A program made the translations under genes and the position numbers. The notes under the pieces were generated by a model that ran no database searches, had not been told where the DNA came from, and saw only the letters and a list, made by a program, of their open reading frames with translations. From Tyto alba (taxonomy: Eukaryota > Chordata > Aves > Strigiformes > Tytonidae), in NCBI RefSeq assembly GCF_018691265.1, contig NW_024881296.1, positions 7,595,427 through 7,659,426 on the forward strand: a DNA stretch of 64,000 nt, written 5' to 3'. The number at the start of each line of letters is the position of its first letter. Positions within the stretch are counted from its first letter, which is position 1. Below, piece by piece: positions 38,937 through 48,400 of this stretch.

Positions 38937-40371
38937 GATGGACACCCATCTGTAGGCCAGAACACGCGTGTGCTCCTGGCACAGCATCAAGAGCCTGCTT
39001 GCTCGGACTCTCTCACGTGTACCTACCACATCCCCCAAGTGCACCATTCGACCAAGCGTTCAAGCTGCTGCTTTTTGCGTTGTTGAACACATCTACATTT
39101 TGATCATGAAACCAGGGGCAGGGGGGTGGGGTGGTTAAGCCCCTGGAACAACTCAGCAGTAGCTGGCAGTGGGGAATGGGGCCGGGAACTGGACGAGCCG
39201 TTCTGCCAGGCCAGATTCATCCCGCAGCCCAGTGTAGCTGTTGTATAAAAGAAAACGTTGACACATCGTTTTCAGTTTCTAGCATGAAAAATTGTTTCAT
39301 GCCTTTCATTTCTGTAGTCTTTTCTCGTTTTAGTCCTTACAGCTTAGAGGGGTACCTCCAGGCTTAAGCAACATTGCTGGGTTTGATATACTCTGTCCGA
39401 ACTCACTGGCTCACCCCCAGTAAGTTCCTAACTTACAAACTACTACTTTGTCCCTGTGAGCGTAGGAGTTGCCCTCAGCTGAGACGTGGAAGGAAAGCAG
39501 CAGAGCCCTGCAGGATGCGGCCAGGGATTCCCCTCGCCCTCCTTCACCAGAAGCTGCCTTTAGTCACCTTAAGGGTCACTTCGGGAAGCTACCGTTTTCA
39601 CTGCTCCTTTCCACGTGGTGGGAAACTTCTTTGCAGGTTAACTGTATGATCGCTGGCCAGTCTGAGACGGATGAACAAAGAGGGGTTTGAAGAGGAACTT
39701 GAGGAGGCGGCTGGTTCAGACCACACCGAGGGCTGGCTGGGCAGCGCACCCGTACTCCTTGTGGGCACTGCCCTGGGCACTAGCCTGGCGCTTCACACCA
39801 TTACAAAATCATTATCTCCAGGAAGCCAGCAGAGAAGCAAAGACCTAATTAGCTTGCAAAGGGGTTTCTGGAAGTCACTTCGTTCAAACCGCACCCCCAT
39901 ACAGGCCCCATTTTGAAGTTTTGTGCCGTTGGACCCGCGGGAGGACACTAATGCCTTGCCATCGGGGTTCCCCCTCGAACTGAAATTCAGCCCCGTGCCT
40001 CACGCTGCTGCACGCTCCGGCGTTACCTTGCTCCGCTTTGCCCGGCGCCTTTTGAAATGTGCAAAAAACAAAACCGGAGGGGGAAAAAAAAAAAATGCTG
40101 GGGGGGGTGTGGGGGGAAGGCAGCGAGGGAATCTCCAGACACTTCTGTGCGAGAAAGGAAGACGAAACCTCGGCGAGGCGCGCCCGCTCGCAGGCGAGGG
40201 GGTGGGGGGAGGAAGAGGGAGGGGTGTGTGCTTTCGGTCGTCTTCACCGGACCTTGGCTGGGGCCCCCCGCGCTCCCACGCGTTACCCGGTGACGGGAGA
40301 CGGCAAGCGAGATGACGCCGCTTTAACCGGCGGCAGAGGCGTGAGGTAGGGCGCGGCGGCGGGGCCGGGCG

Positions 40372-40402
40372 GCAGCAGGAGCAGGAGCAGGAGCAGGAGC
40401 AG
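40372..40402. repeat. GGAGCA hexamer array
   Basis: About five tandem copies of GGAGCA sit some 215-245 bases before the KCNK1 start codon. Length variation between individuals is likely for such an array. Confidence 0.85.
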
Positions 40403-40406
40403 GCCG

Positions 40407-40441
40407 TCCCTCCCTCCCTCCCTCGCTCCCTCCCTCCCTCC
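40407..40441. repeat. (CCCT)n array
   Basis: Tandem CCCT units with one CG interruption. The complement, (AGGG)n, has the spacing of a G-quadruplex-forming strand. Confidence 0.85.
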
Positions 40442-40468
40442 GCAGCCGCGGTACCTGCGCGGCGCCGC

Positions 40469-40474
40469 CACGTG
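40469..40474. promoter_or_regulatory. E-box CACGTG
   Basis: A palindromic CACGTG, the site of USF/MYC/MITF-type bHLH proteins, about 145 bases before the start codon. Occupancy is not known. Confidence 0.4.
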
Positions 40475-40496
40475 AGCGCCACATCAGCGCCGCTCC

Positions 40497-40506
40497 GCGC
40501 CTGCGG
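40497..40506. promoter_or_regulatory. NRF1-like site
   Basis: GCGCCTGCGG differs slightly from the NRF1 consensus GCGCNTGCGC. Such sites are common in CpG-island promoters. Confidence 0.3.
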
Positions 40507-40543
40507 AGCCAGCGGCCGCAGCCAGGGCAGGCGGCGGGGTCTT

Positions 40544-40560
40544 CCCCCCCCCCCCCCCCC
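40544..40560. repeat. C17 homopolymer in the probable 5' UTR
   Basis: Seventeen C in a row, about 57 bases before the start codon, followed by further C blocks. Runs of this kind are prone to length error in sequencing and to real length variation. Confidence 0.85.
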
Positions 40561-40616
40561 GCCTCTCCCCGAACCCCCCGTTCCCCCCTTGGGCGAGGCG
40601 GCCCCGTGTCGGGAAG

Positions 40617-40971
40617 ATGCTGCAGTCGCTGGCGGGTAGTTCCTGCGTGCGGCTGGTGGAGCAGCACCGCTCGGCGTGGTGCTTCGCCCTGCTGGTGCTG
40701 GGCTACCTGCTCTACCTGGTGTTCGGCGCCGTGGTCTTCTCCTCGGTGGAGCTGCCCTACGAGGACCTGCTGCGCCAGGAGCTGGGCAAGCTGAAGCAGC
40801 GCTTCCTGGAGGAGCACGCCTGCCTCTCGGAGCAGCAGCTGGAGCAGTTCCTGATGCGGGTGCTGGAGGCCAGCAACTACGGCGTCTCGGTGCTCAGCAA
40901 CGCCTCGGGCAACTGGAACTGGGACTTCACCTCCTCCCTCTTCTTCGCCAGCACCGTCCTCTCCACCACGG
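40617..40971 (+). CDS. KCNK1: KCNK1 (TWIK-1) potassium channel, first coding exon
   Basis: This exon encodes residues 1-118 and the first base of codon 119 of TWIK-1, a two-pore-domain K+ channel that works as a dimer in plasma and recycling-endosome membranes and sets background K+ conductance. The translation starts MLQSLAGSSCVRLVEQHRSA and is nearly the same as mammalian TWIK-1 as I remember it. Visible parts are a short cytosolic N-terminus (1-20), membrane helix M1 (about 21-42), the extracellular cap (about 45-100) with Cys69 for the inter-subunit disulfide and an N-glycosylation site at Asn95 (NAS), then the P1 pore helix and the start of the filter, S-T-T-G. Thr118 is the residue tied to TWIK-1's unusual ion selectivity in low K+. 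The ATG has A at -3. The exon ends at G|GTAAGG, phase 1. A frame running on to 41246 would be intron read-through. The remaining exons lie beyond this window. Confidence 0.97.
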
Positions 40972-40977
40972 GTAAGG
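40972..40977 (+). other. KCNK1: Splice donor of KCNK1 exon 1
   Basis: ACG G|GTAAGG is close to the consensus donor GTAAGT. It splits a glycine codon after its first base, which matches the break after S-T-T in the known protein, where exon 2 should supply the rest of the GYG filter. Confidence 0.93.
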
Positions 40978-41142
40978 GGACGGCGGTGGGCCAGGCGCGG
41001 GAGGCCTTCCGGGGAGGCCCGGACCCCCTCAGGGCCGAGGGGCTGGTGTGGGGCCGCTTTCCCCCGCAGCGTGGGGGCAGCCAGGCCCGTGGGCTGGGGG
41101 CCGGGGCCTGCCGCCCACCCCTCCCGCCCGGGGCCTGGGCCT

Positions 41143-41153
41143 GGGGGGGGGGG
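41143..41153. repeat. G11 run
   Basis: Eleven G in a row, followed by GC-rich CGG repeats. Confidence 0.8.
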
Positions 41154-41285
41154 CGGCGGCGGTTGGGCTCCGGAGTAGTCCTTACTTCCCAAACTCTCTT
41201 GTGCGAGAGGAATATTTTACGCAAGATGCATCACCCGTATTTTTAAACCCACCCTGTGTAGCGTTAAGAGCCAGATTGCCGGCTA

Positions 41286-41299
41286 CCCCCCCCCCCCCC
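41286..41299. repeat. C14 run
   Basis: Fourteen C, then GG and a further C5 block. Confidence 0.8.
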
Positions 41300-41432
41300 G
41301 GCCCCCACCTCGATAACTTTGGCGCTTTTGAAAATCCGGCGAGGTGCCCATCTCTTTCTTTGAACTTTTAAGTGCCTTTAGGGGTGTCTCCTTAAGATCT
41401 TGGTCTCCTTCGCACATCTTTCAGTCTGATTT

Positions 41433-41458
41433 GGGGGGGGGGGAGGGGGGGGGGGGGG
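41433..41458. repeat. G11-A-G14 tract
   Basis: Twenty-five G interrupted by one A, at the 3' edge of the CpG island and in the sense strand of the intron. It can form G-quadruplexes in DNA or nascent RNA. Confidence 0.85.
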
Positions 41459-43893
41459 CGGCCCAACTGATAACCTATGTATAATAGTGAAATTAAATTT
41501 CAGTTTCCTATTTCACTGCCAATTTGCGTTTAATATTTGCATGTAAAGGACTAAAAGATAGTGCTTACTAGCTTCCAAATAGCAGTTTTCATTCATATTT
41601 TGAAAAACTCGAGGAAATGTTCCTTTGGCCATAGTTTTTATAAGCACTTATTTTTATAGCAGTTGTGTTTCATACAAGATTGTAGTGACCAGCCTTCTCC
41701 TAAAGGATGAGTGCAGACATTTGTGCTGGGATGCTGGGCTGTTGTGGTTGGAATGTGGCTCACTGAAATAAATAACACAGGTTTCTCAAATAAGAAAAAC
41801 TTTAAAAGAATTGACCTAATACTAGTCCAACCAGAGGGCTTTGAGTCTTGGCAGTACGTTGATGCTGCTATAAAAGATGTAGTGCTTTTGTTCTTTCCTG
41901 CCCCAAGTAAGCACACTTTCTATTATGGGCAATATAATCAGCTGATATCAATAATGACTTTAATAATTTACTTACTTGAGTTTATTTTAGTGCTTCTTGA
42001 CTGATTTCAAACAGATAATGCTTGTCATAAAAATAGTTGTCATCAAGTATACAGAACAGATTGTCTGCTTGTTATGAGGAAGTTGTTTCTTTAAAAAAGT
42101 AAAATAGGGTTGTGGGTGTCCCTGTAACACCCTCCAATAACTAGAGTTACAGTTTGTAAGAACAAAGTGACATGCTTGTGACAATTAACTGCTTTCAGTG
42201 AATAAATTTCTAAGCATTAATCAATGTGTAGTAATACCACTGGTGAGAAAAGCATGGAATTGTGATCATATTTCAGCATGTAATTTTTTTTTTTTCTTTT
42301 GGTAAAGCCATAAAGCACTTTAAGTTTAAAGCGCTGAATTGACCTTATGATGCCTGTTTCATTCCTAATCAATTATGCTGTCTGGTACTATAAAATGTAA
42401 ATTACTTTGTCCGAGGGCTATTTTTGTATTCAAATTATTTTTTCTATAAAATAACTCACATTTTCAAGAGGAGAATATTAAAAAAGGTCCTGTTTTTCTG
42501 TTTGTTCTCATACAGTGTAGTGTATGTTCTCATTTTTTTGATCAGACAAAAATCTAATCCACAATCGCTGCAATTTATTATTTTTAAATCTGGCAATATT
42601 TATTTCAGAGATGAATCAATCTAAAAATGTTCACAGTCAGGACAGAGGGGATGGGACTGAGTTGGTAACACTCCAGTACTGCCTGCTAAGATGCTGCTAC
42701 AGGCGGTTTGGATTCGGTGGTACCATTTGGGCAGAGGTACCGCCTTCCGACCGCACATCTACTTAAGGGCAAGGCATAACCTGGCCCTGCATGTTTAGCT
42801 GATTTGATCATAGGGGCCCTACAGGGAAAGTATGGAAGACACAAGGCACCATTGTCCAAACTGAAAACCTTTTAGAAAACTCCACTTAAATGGCATATGC
42901 TTAGAAAACACAGAGGTCTGAAATGCATGCGTTATCATTATTTCTGTGAATTTCGGAAGCAGAAATTCGTCTAGTCATCAATGGTGTAACAGACCAGGCA
43001 TCAAAAGGTGGTACTTCCTTCTGTGTCCTACAGTCCTTTGTGTCAGGCCACTTTCAACAAAATCCAGCTGTTTCTTGTTTTATTAAGTGGCCTGTGGCTT
43101 TGCTTGTTTTGTATTTAATAAAAATAAGCACTTGTACATGTAGACAAGTATAAATCCAGACCAATATCATGTGATCAATACTTGTTCAAATTCTTCCCAG
43201 AGCACACAGATTTCTGGTGAGTTGCATTTATTCCCTCAATTTGCTCTGCACCTGTGCAAGAAATATTTCAAGTCTTTTGAAATGAAAGACAAGCCAGAAG
43301 CAGAACCTACCTAGTCATCTCAAACAGCTGTTTGGAAGTGTTTGAACATTCAAAAGATGCTGTATTATTACAGACTACACCTGAAACATACTCTCTGCGT
43401 CAGTTAAGGACAAATGCAGAAAAGAGAACCCTGGTACTGAAGGTACCAGCTGAGGGTTGCTTCTGTGTGTAAGTGAAATTGCAGGGATCACTGGGATGTT
43501 CCTTGTGTTCAGCTGACTGAATTTGTTATTCATCGTGTAAATAAGTGCACACCTATCCTTTGTACAGAGGACAAGGCTTATTTCATAGCCTTTTAGTTTT
43601 CTATATAAAGCACATAGGGAAAGTGTTTACTTTTAGCATCCCCAACTCCACTTCTTGCTCCTTCTCATTCTTATTATACTATGAGGCTTCTTACTCACTA
43701 GACATTCCTTGAAGAAAATTATAAAGCCAGTTAAGACTTTGGAAAAATTCTTAAGTGGAGGGAGTTTGCAGAGTAAACACAGTAAGGGAAATTGTTACTT
43801 GAAAGCAATTTATACTGCTGCACACATGGACTGTCACAGGACTGTCACAAGCTGCCTGAAGGACAGGCAAACAAAGGGCAGTGAAATGGGCTG

Positions 43894-43909
43894 GGGGGGG
43901 GGCGGGTGG
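43894..43909. repeat. G-rich run GGGGGGGG-C-GGG
   Basis: Two G blocks separated by C within intron 1, flanked by further G pairs. A minor simple-sequence feature. Confidence 0.55.
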
Positions 43910-44852
43910 TGAGGCTTCAGCAGATTATAGCAGTGACTGGCAGCAGGTTTCTCTTCTAACAACTTTATTCCTCCCTATGCAACTTAAGCAGTCATGCATA
44001 ATGCCATACAAGCAGTGTGCAAGAGGAAGCAATTTGGTCATTAATCATTGACAACATAAACACTAAGAGTATACAGTTGTGTGCATTTAAATAGCATCCA
44101 TCTTGGAAACTCTGTAATTATGACCTTATGCACATCTCTGGTCATCACTCGTCTCATTGATAGATGTCATGAATGATCTTGCTGAAGCAGTTGTTTCTGG
44201 CTGGCTTTGTTGTGAGGCCATCTGTACAAATATGTGTTTTACTTCTAACAATAAAAATGAAGTCATTTTTTGTGCTTGCTCTCCCAGGTAGCGTGCTTTC
44301 ACTGTTCTTGGCATGCTGTTAGGCTCTAAGATCTTATCCCATACTGATGCAGTATGGGAATACTGCACTATGTGAAGCAGAGTGGAGTAAAAAAAGGAAT
44401 TGATATTGGTTGTGTTGCAAGATAAGAAGAATAAAGTGGCTTCTGTTTGTTGAAGGAAAACAGGGAAGGAAAGGAGATGCCAATTCTGGAATTTAGGGCC
44501 TGTTTTTTTATGTTTGTTTTTGCAAAGAGTCTTTGCAGGGTGAGGACATCCCACAGCCTTTTATGCAAAAGGATCGTACGTCTTATTCTGACTGTCCAGC
44601 TTTGAGTATTTTTTGCCTCCATCACAAATATGACTGTACATTTAACATTTATATACCAGAGGGATACTGAGAAAGAGGAGCTTTGGCTCATTCTCTGTTG
44701 TGATAGAGTTGGCAAGATACCCATTACAAGGAAGCTAGGATAGCCTTGTCCCGATCAAGGGATTTGCAGAGGAAGAGTGAGGAGAAGTTGCATCTTCTGT
44801 GATGGCAGTGTGCGTTTTTCATTTTTTGGTTAAGATCCGGCTGGACCCTCAT

Positions 44853-44857
44853 GTGAG
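44853..44857. repeat. Target site duplication, left copy (GTGAG)
   Basis: Exact match to 45450-45454 on the other side of the LTR. Confidence 0.88.
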
Positions 44858-45119
44858 TGTCCTGGTTTGGGCTGAAATAGTGTAAATATCCCTTTTTGGG
44901 AACTAGAAGAGTGCTGTGGTTTGGATTTAGCTTTGGGTTTGGTATGAGAAGAATGCTGATAGCACACTGATGTTTTCAGCTGCTACCGAGACTTCAAGGA
45001 CTCCGACTCCTCATGTCCTGCCCGTGCACAGGGGCACAGGGAGCAGGGAGGGAGCACGGCCAGAGCACCTGACCCTAACTGGCCAGTGAAATATTCCATA
45101 TCATGGAACGTCATTCCCA

Positions 45120-45127
45120 CTATATAG
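45120..45127 (+). promoter_or_regulatory. TATA box of LTR copy A
   Basis: CTATATAG, about 262 bases into the LTR and 7-12 bases after a half-CRE (ACGTCA, 45108-45113). This is a standard retroviral U3 promoter layout. Confidence 0.6.
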
Positions 45128-45316
45128 GGGAGGGGTGGTCAGGAAGGGGCTTTCTCTTTCTCTCTCACTTCCAGGATTGCGACTGTGGGATCTTGGTATT
45201 TCGGGATCGCTGGCCGGGAACGGGCTGGGTATTGGTCAGTGGGAGGTGAGCAATTGCACTGTGCATTGCCCGTTTATATTTTCTATTACTGCCATTGTTT
45301 TCATTTTATTGCCATT

Positions 45317-45322
45317 ATTAAA
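45317..45322 (+). terminator. Polyadenylation signal of LTR copy A
   Basis: ATTAAA, the commonest variant of AATAAA, about 195 bases after the TATA box. Because the LTR is in sense with KCNK1 it could cause early polyadenylation in intron 1, but nothing in the sequence shows that it does. Confidence 0.5.
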
Positions 45323-45449
45323 CTGTTCCTATCTCAACCTGTGAGTCTCCCTTTACCCCTCCAATTCCCTCCCCCATTCCCAGGTCAGGGGGGAGGGTGG
45401 GTGAGCGGCTGCGTGGTGCTTGGCTGCCGACCAGGCTCCAACCACAACA

Positions 45450-45454
45450 GTGAG
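45450..45454. repeat. Target site duplication, right copy (GTGAG)
   Basis: Exact match to 44853-44857. Confidence 0.88.
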
Positions 45455-48400
45455 CCATAAGACACAAGAGAGTTAGAGAAGGGAGGAGTGGACTGTAAGT
45501 ATTCAGTCACTATATTCTGAAGCCCATAATGTGGTTCTCTGTGTGGTGGTTAGTGCATATCAGCATCTTTTCCAGAATTTAGTCTGTACCCGTTTCAGTG
45601 TTGGTGCTGAGGATGGGTGAATTACCCTGTATTGCAAGGAATGACGCCTGAGATCCATGATGTTCTGAATTCAGGTTTCTGCTTGCTGTATTCTGAAGAG
45701 AGTAAGGAACATCTGTACAGTAGTTGTAGCTAAATGCTGACAGTGGCTGTTACCTTGAAACTGCTTGGTTGAAGGACTAGTAAAGAAATAACATGGCTTT
45801 CAGGGCAAGTTTTGCATTCAAGTTAAATAGCTTATACGAGTCTTACTGGCAAGCAGTATGAGGCATTAATATTAATGCGTGTATCATTTGATTTTTAAGG
45901 GCGTTCTCTGTTAGGTTTGAGTCTCATAAGCCTTGCTACTGATGACTTGCAGGAGAAACTAAGCTACACCTTTATTTATGAAAGGTAACAGGCTGCGAGA
46001 TTGTGCTGGAGTCAGTGGGTGTGCTGCACAAGAAGGTGCAGTCCATATGAAGAGACCAGGGAGAGAGAAACCTGTCAGTCTGTCATTTTCTCCATGTTCT
46101 TCTGTCAACAAGTGGTCCTTCTTGCTTTTCTTTCCTCTCAGGGGAACAGATTACACATCCAGTGCATGTTTAGTGTGCAGTACAGATCTTAACAAATCCA
46201 TGGAAGATTAGGGAAGGCCATGAAAGCATCATGATGTCTTTGTAACTCTCCATTGTAAGATTCATAGGCTATTGCAGTAGAGCCCTTGGGTGGAAGAGGC
46301 TCCTTGGGTCTTTCACACCTGATGAAAGAATATGCATTTAATTTAATTAGAAAGACGGTAGCTCACAAAGGCTTTAGGGAAAGCAGAATTTTTGTATCAT
46401 ACTTGAATATCATGTAAAATGCAAATTTTATTTTGCTGACATCAGAACATGTAGCCTGTGTCTGTGAGGATGACTGTATTAGCTCACTAATACACACCAA
46501 ATAGATACATTTCCTAATTCGTACCAAATGTAAGTCTGGAGACCTGTTGAGATTCTCTGTTGCCTCTTGTATGAAAACATACAAATGCTGTGGTGGTTTA
46601 AACTCAGATCTGTCTCACTAGTAGTCACCTCTTGACTCTAGCAGAAAACTGAAGCTTCATTGTACTACTGCTCTGACTGTAGCACTCATAGATCATTTAA
46701 ATATCTGTGAGAAATTGCAGCTTTTTGCCGAGGGTGGGGATGCCAAACTTTGTGAAGGAACTTTGTTTCTTTTTTAAGAGTTGTTTGTTCCTTAGCAACT
46801 GCATCTACAGGAAAAGGTAATTTGCTGGGGATGATCTAGGAGACAAGTGAGATTTTGCTGTGCTCTGCAACAGAGTGTTTTTTATGCTGGAGTGCTGCTA
46901 AGAAAAGCAAAGGAAATGAAGAAGTAGGTTGAGAAGATTCCAGAGGAGAAGGATTACATTCAGTAGGCCAACTGTTTGGGTACTGACTCTAGGCTATGAG
47001 AAGCCACGTTCTTTTTCCCTCCTTTGCCTGAAGGGACTTGCGCTTGTGCCCCAGCAGTGGGTGAGTGCTACTGGGTGTTCTGGGACAGGGTAGTCGTAGC
47101 AGCTGTCACCGAGGCTGTCCCCTTCCAGATAGATCAGTAGACTGTCCTGGAACCAGGCGATGCACCTCTCAGATTAAGTAAGACAAAGTGAAAGAGTCAT
47201 TCTGTCTGCCCGTGTGTCTGTTTTCCTGTCAGGAAAACTCCTGTATTTTATACAGTGTAGAGCAGCTCCAGACTTGCTGCTGCCATATTCTGGTCTGGCC
47301 CCAGGGCTAAGGTGCAGTCTCCTGGGATGTGGGAGGTTTCAGCTGAGTTCTGCTTAATGCCATTCTCAGGGCAAGGATCCAAACTAAGGTTTTCTAGCTG
47401 TCTTTAGGAAGAGGAGCCAAAGAGACTACTATCTAGGGAAGCTGTAATAGGAGGCAAGATGAATATCTATAGACTAATACTGAGAAGGTGGATTGGATGC
47501 TTCTGGTCTCCCTGTCTTACAACACAAAAACATGGGAACATTAAACAAAATAAATTAAAAAAAAATCAAATTTAAAACCAGAAAAGAAGGGAATTAACAA
47601 GTTTTTTTTTTAAAAAAAAGAAGCCAAAACACAAGCAAACCCACCAAAACTCTGACAAACCAAAAATATCTTGTATGAGTAGCTCTAAAATACCTGTATT
47701 TATCAAAGTTAATGATAATAAATTTTTTGGGAAGGATATTAGGCTCTTTGCTTCAGAACACAAGCCACTCTTTAGTTACCAGAGATGACAGTCACAGCCA
47801 ACAGGCTGGTCACAGTCTCTTGTATGTCCAGGACAAAGGGACATACAAGACATGTTTTCTCTACTGAAGTCAGCAGTAGTAGAGAAGAAATACGGGTCTG
47901 TCCCGTCTTGTGTTCCAGGCAGAGTGGAAGTTCCTGGTTTCTTATGTGAGTACAGCAGTCAGCTATGCCAAACTCCTGCTTGTGCTTGCTGAAACAAAGG
48001 GTGTCAGGAGTAGCTCTAATCCAATGTTTATGCTTTACAGGCCAATGAGTACTAAAAACCATCTCCTGGCAGAAATCGGAGAAGCCATGGAGTAGTATGA
48101 CTGTATTATTGCTTGGAGAAGTGCTGGCTGCTGATGGATGGCGTGTCTGTTTTACAAGCTCCATTGTCACTTCTGCATCCCACTGTTCCACCTGCCTTGC
48201 TAAATTCCCAGTGATGAGGAGCCAGCCCAGCACTCTCCACAGGTGAAGGACTGCAACTGCTGCCTCTGTAGCCCTTCTGTGTTGAGTCTAGGGTCATTCT
48301 TCCTCTGCTGAAATTAATTAAAAAATCCCCCAAAACTAAAAAAAAAAATCACAAAACCAGCCCACTGAACTTGGTATGATACACAGAGTATAACTGGGGT

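Larger units (their letters stand above)
23691..39924. other. Non-coding DNA upstream of KCNK1
   Basis: No gene is supported in about 16 kb. Overlapping frames at 29194-29558 run on both strands, which marks low stop density rather than a gene. The 138-codon frame at 34057-34473 shows no domain. AT-rich, homeodomain-word-rich patches occur near 25800-25885 and 30930-30960. Simple repeats lie at 36091-36147, 36279-36299 and 38915-38936. Confidence 0.55.
39925..41345 (+). promoter_or_regulatory. KCNK1: CpG island and promoter region of KCNK1
   Basis: CpG dinucleotides and G+C rise sharply from about 39930 and fall after about 41345, spanning the first coding exon. There is no TATA box in the 200 bases before the start codon, which fits a CpG-island promoter. 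Motifs seen are an E-box at 40469, an NRF1-like site at 40497 and GC-rich Sp-type words. The transcription start cannot be read from sequence. Between about 40450 and the start codon there is no upstream ATG, and the nearest one (40313) opens a frame of only four codons before a stop. Long frames on the minus strand here (for example 40323-41192) reflect the low stop density of GC-rich DNA. Confidence 0.85.
44858..45449 (+). mobile_element. Solo LTR of an avian endogenous retrovirus, copy A
   Basis: This 592-base element starts TGTCCTGGTTTGGGCTG and ends CTCCAACCACAACA. The five bases before it (GTGAG, 44853-44857) recur exactly after it (45450-45454), which sets both ends and shows a completed insertion. 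In order it holds a U3 with the phrase TGATAGCACACTGATGTTTT, a half-CRE ACGTCA at 45108, a TATA box CTATATAG at 45120, ATTAAA at 45317, and a U5 ending in the 'ctcaacctgtgag...ccattccc' wording typical of this family. I recognise it as a neoavian LTR of ERVL type. It lies in KCNK1 intron 1 in the sense orientation. No viral genes adjoin it. Confidence 0.9.

Noticed and set aside
40323..41192. 289-codon open frame on the minus strand opposite KCNK1 exon 1
   Set aside because: It is antisense to a clear coding exon, is rich in P, R, G and A, and includes a translation of the GGAGCA array. GC-rich DNA is poor in stops, so the frame needs no gene to explain it.
40972..41246. C-terminal extension of the KCNK1 frame after the splice donor
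   Set aside because: The protein match ends exactly at the donor. The extension has low-complexity G/P/R composition typical of intron read-through.
46590..46625. TGGTGGTTTAAACTC resembling the reverse end of the avian LTR family
   Set aside because: Similarity covers fewer than 20 bases and does not continue, so it may be chance.
47772..48233. 153-codon minus-strand frame in intron 1
   Set aside because: Composition is ordinary and no domain or homology is visible. It is best explained by chance.
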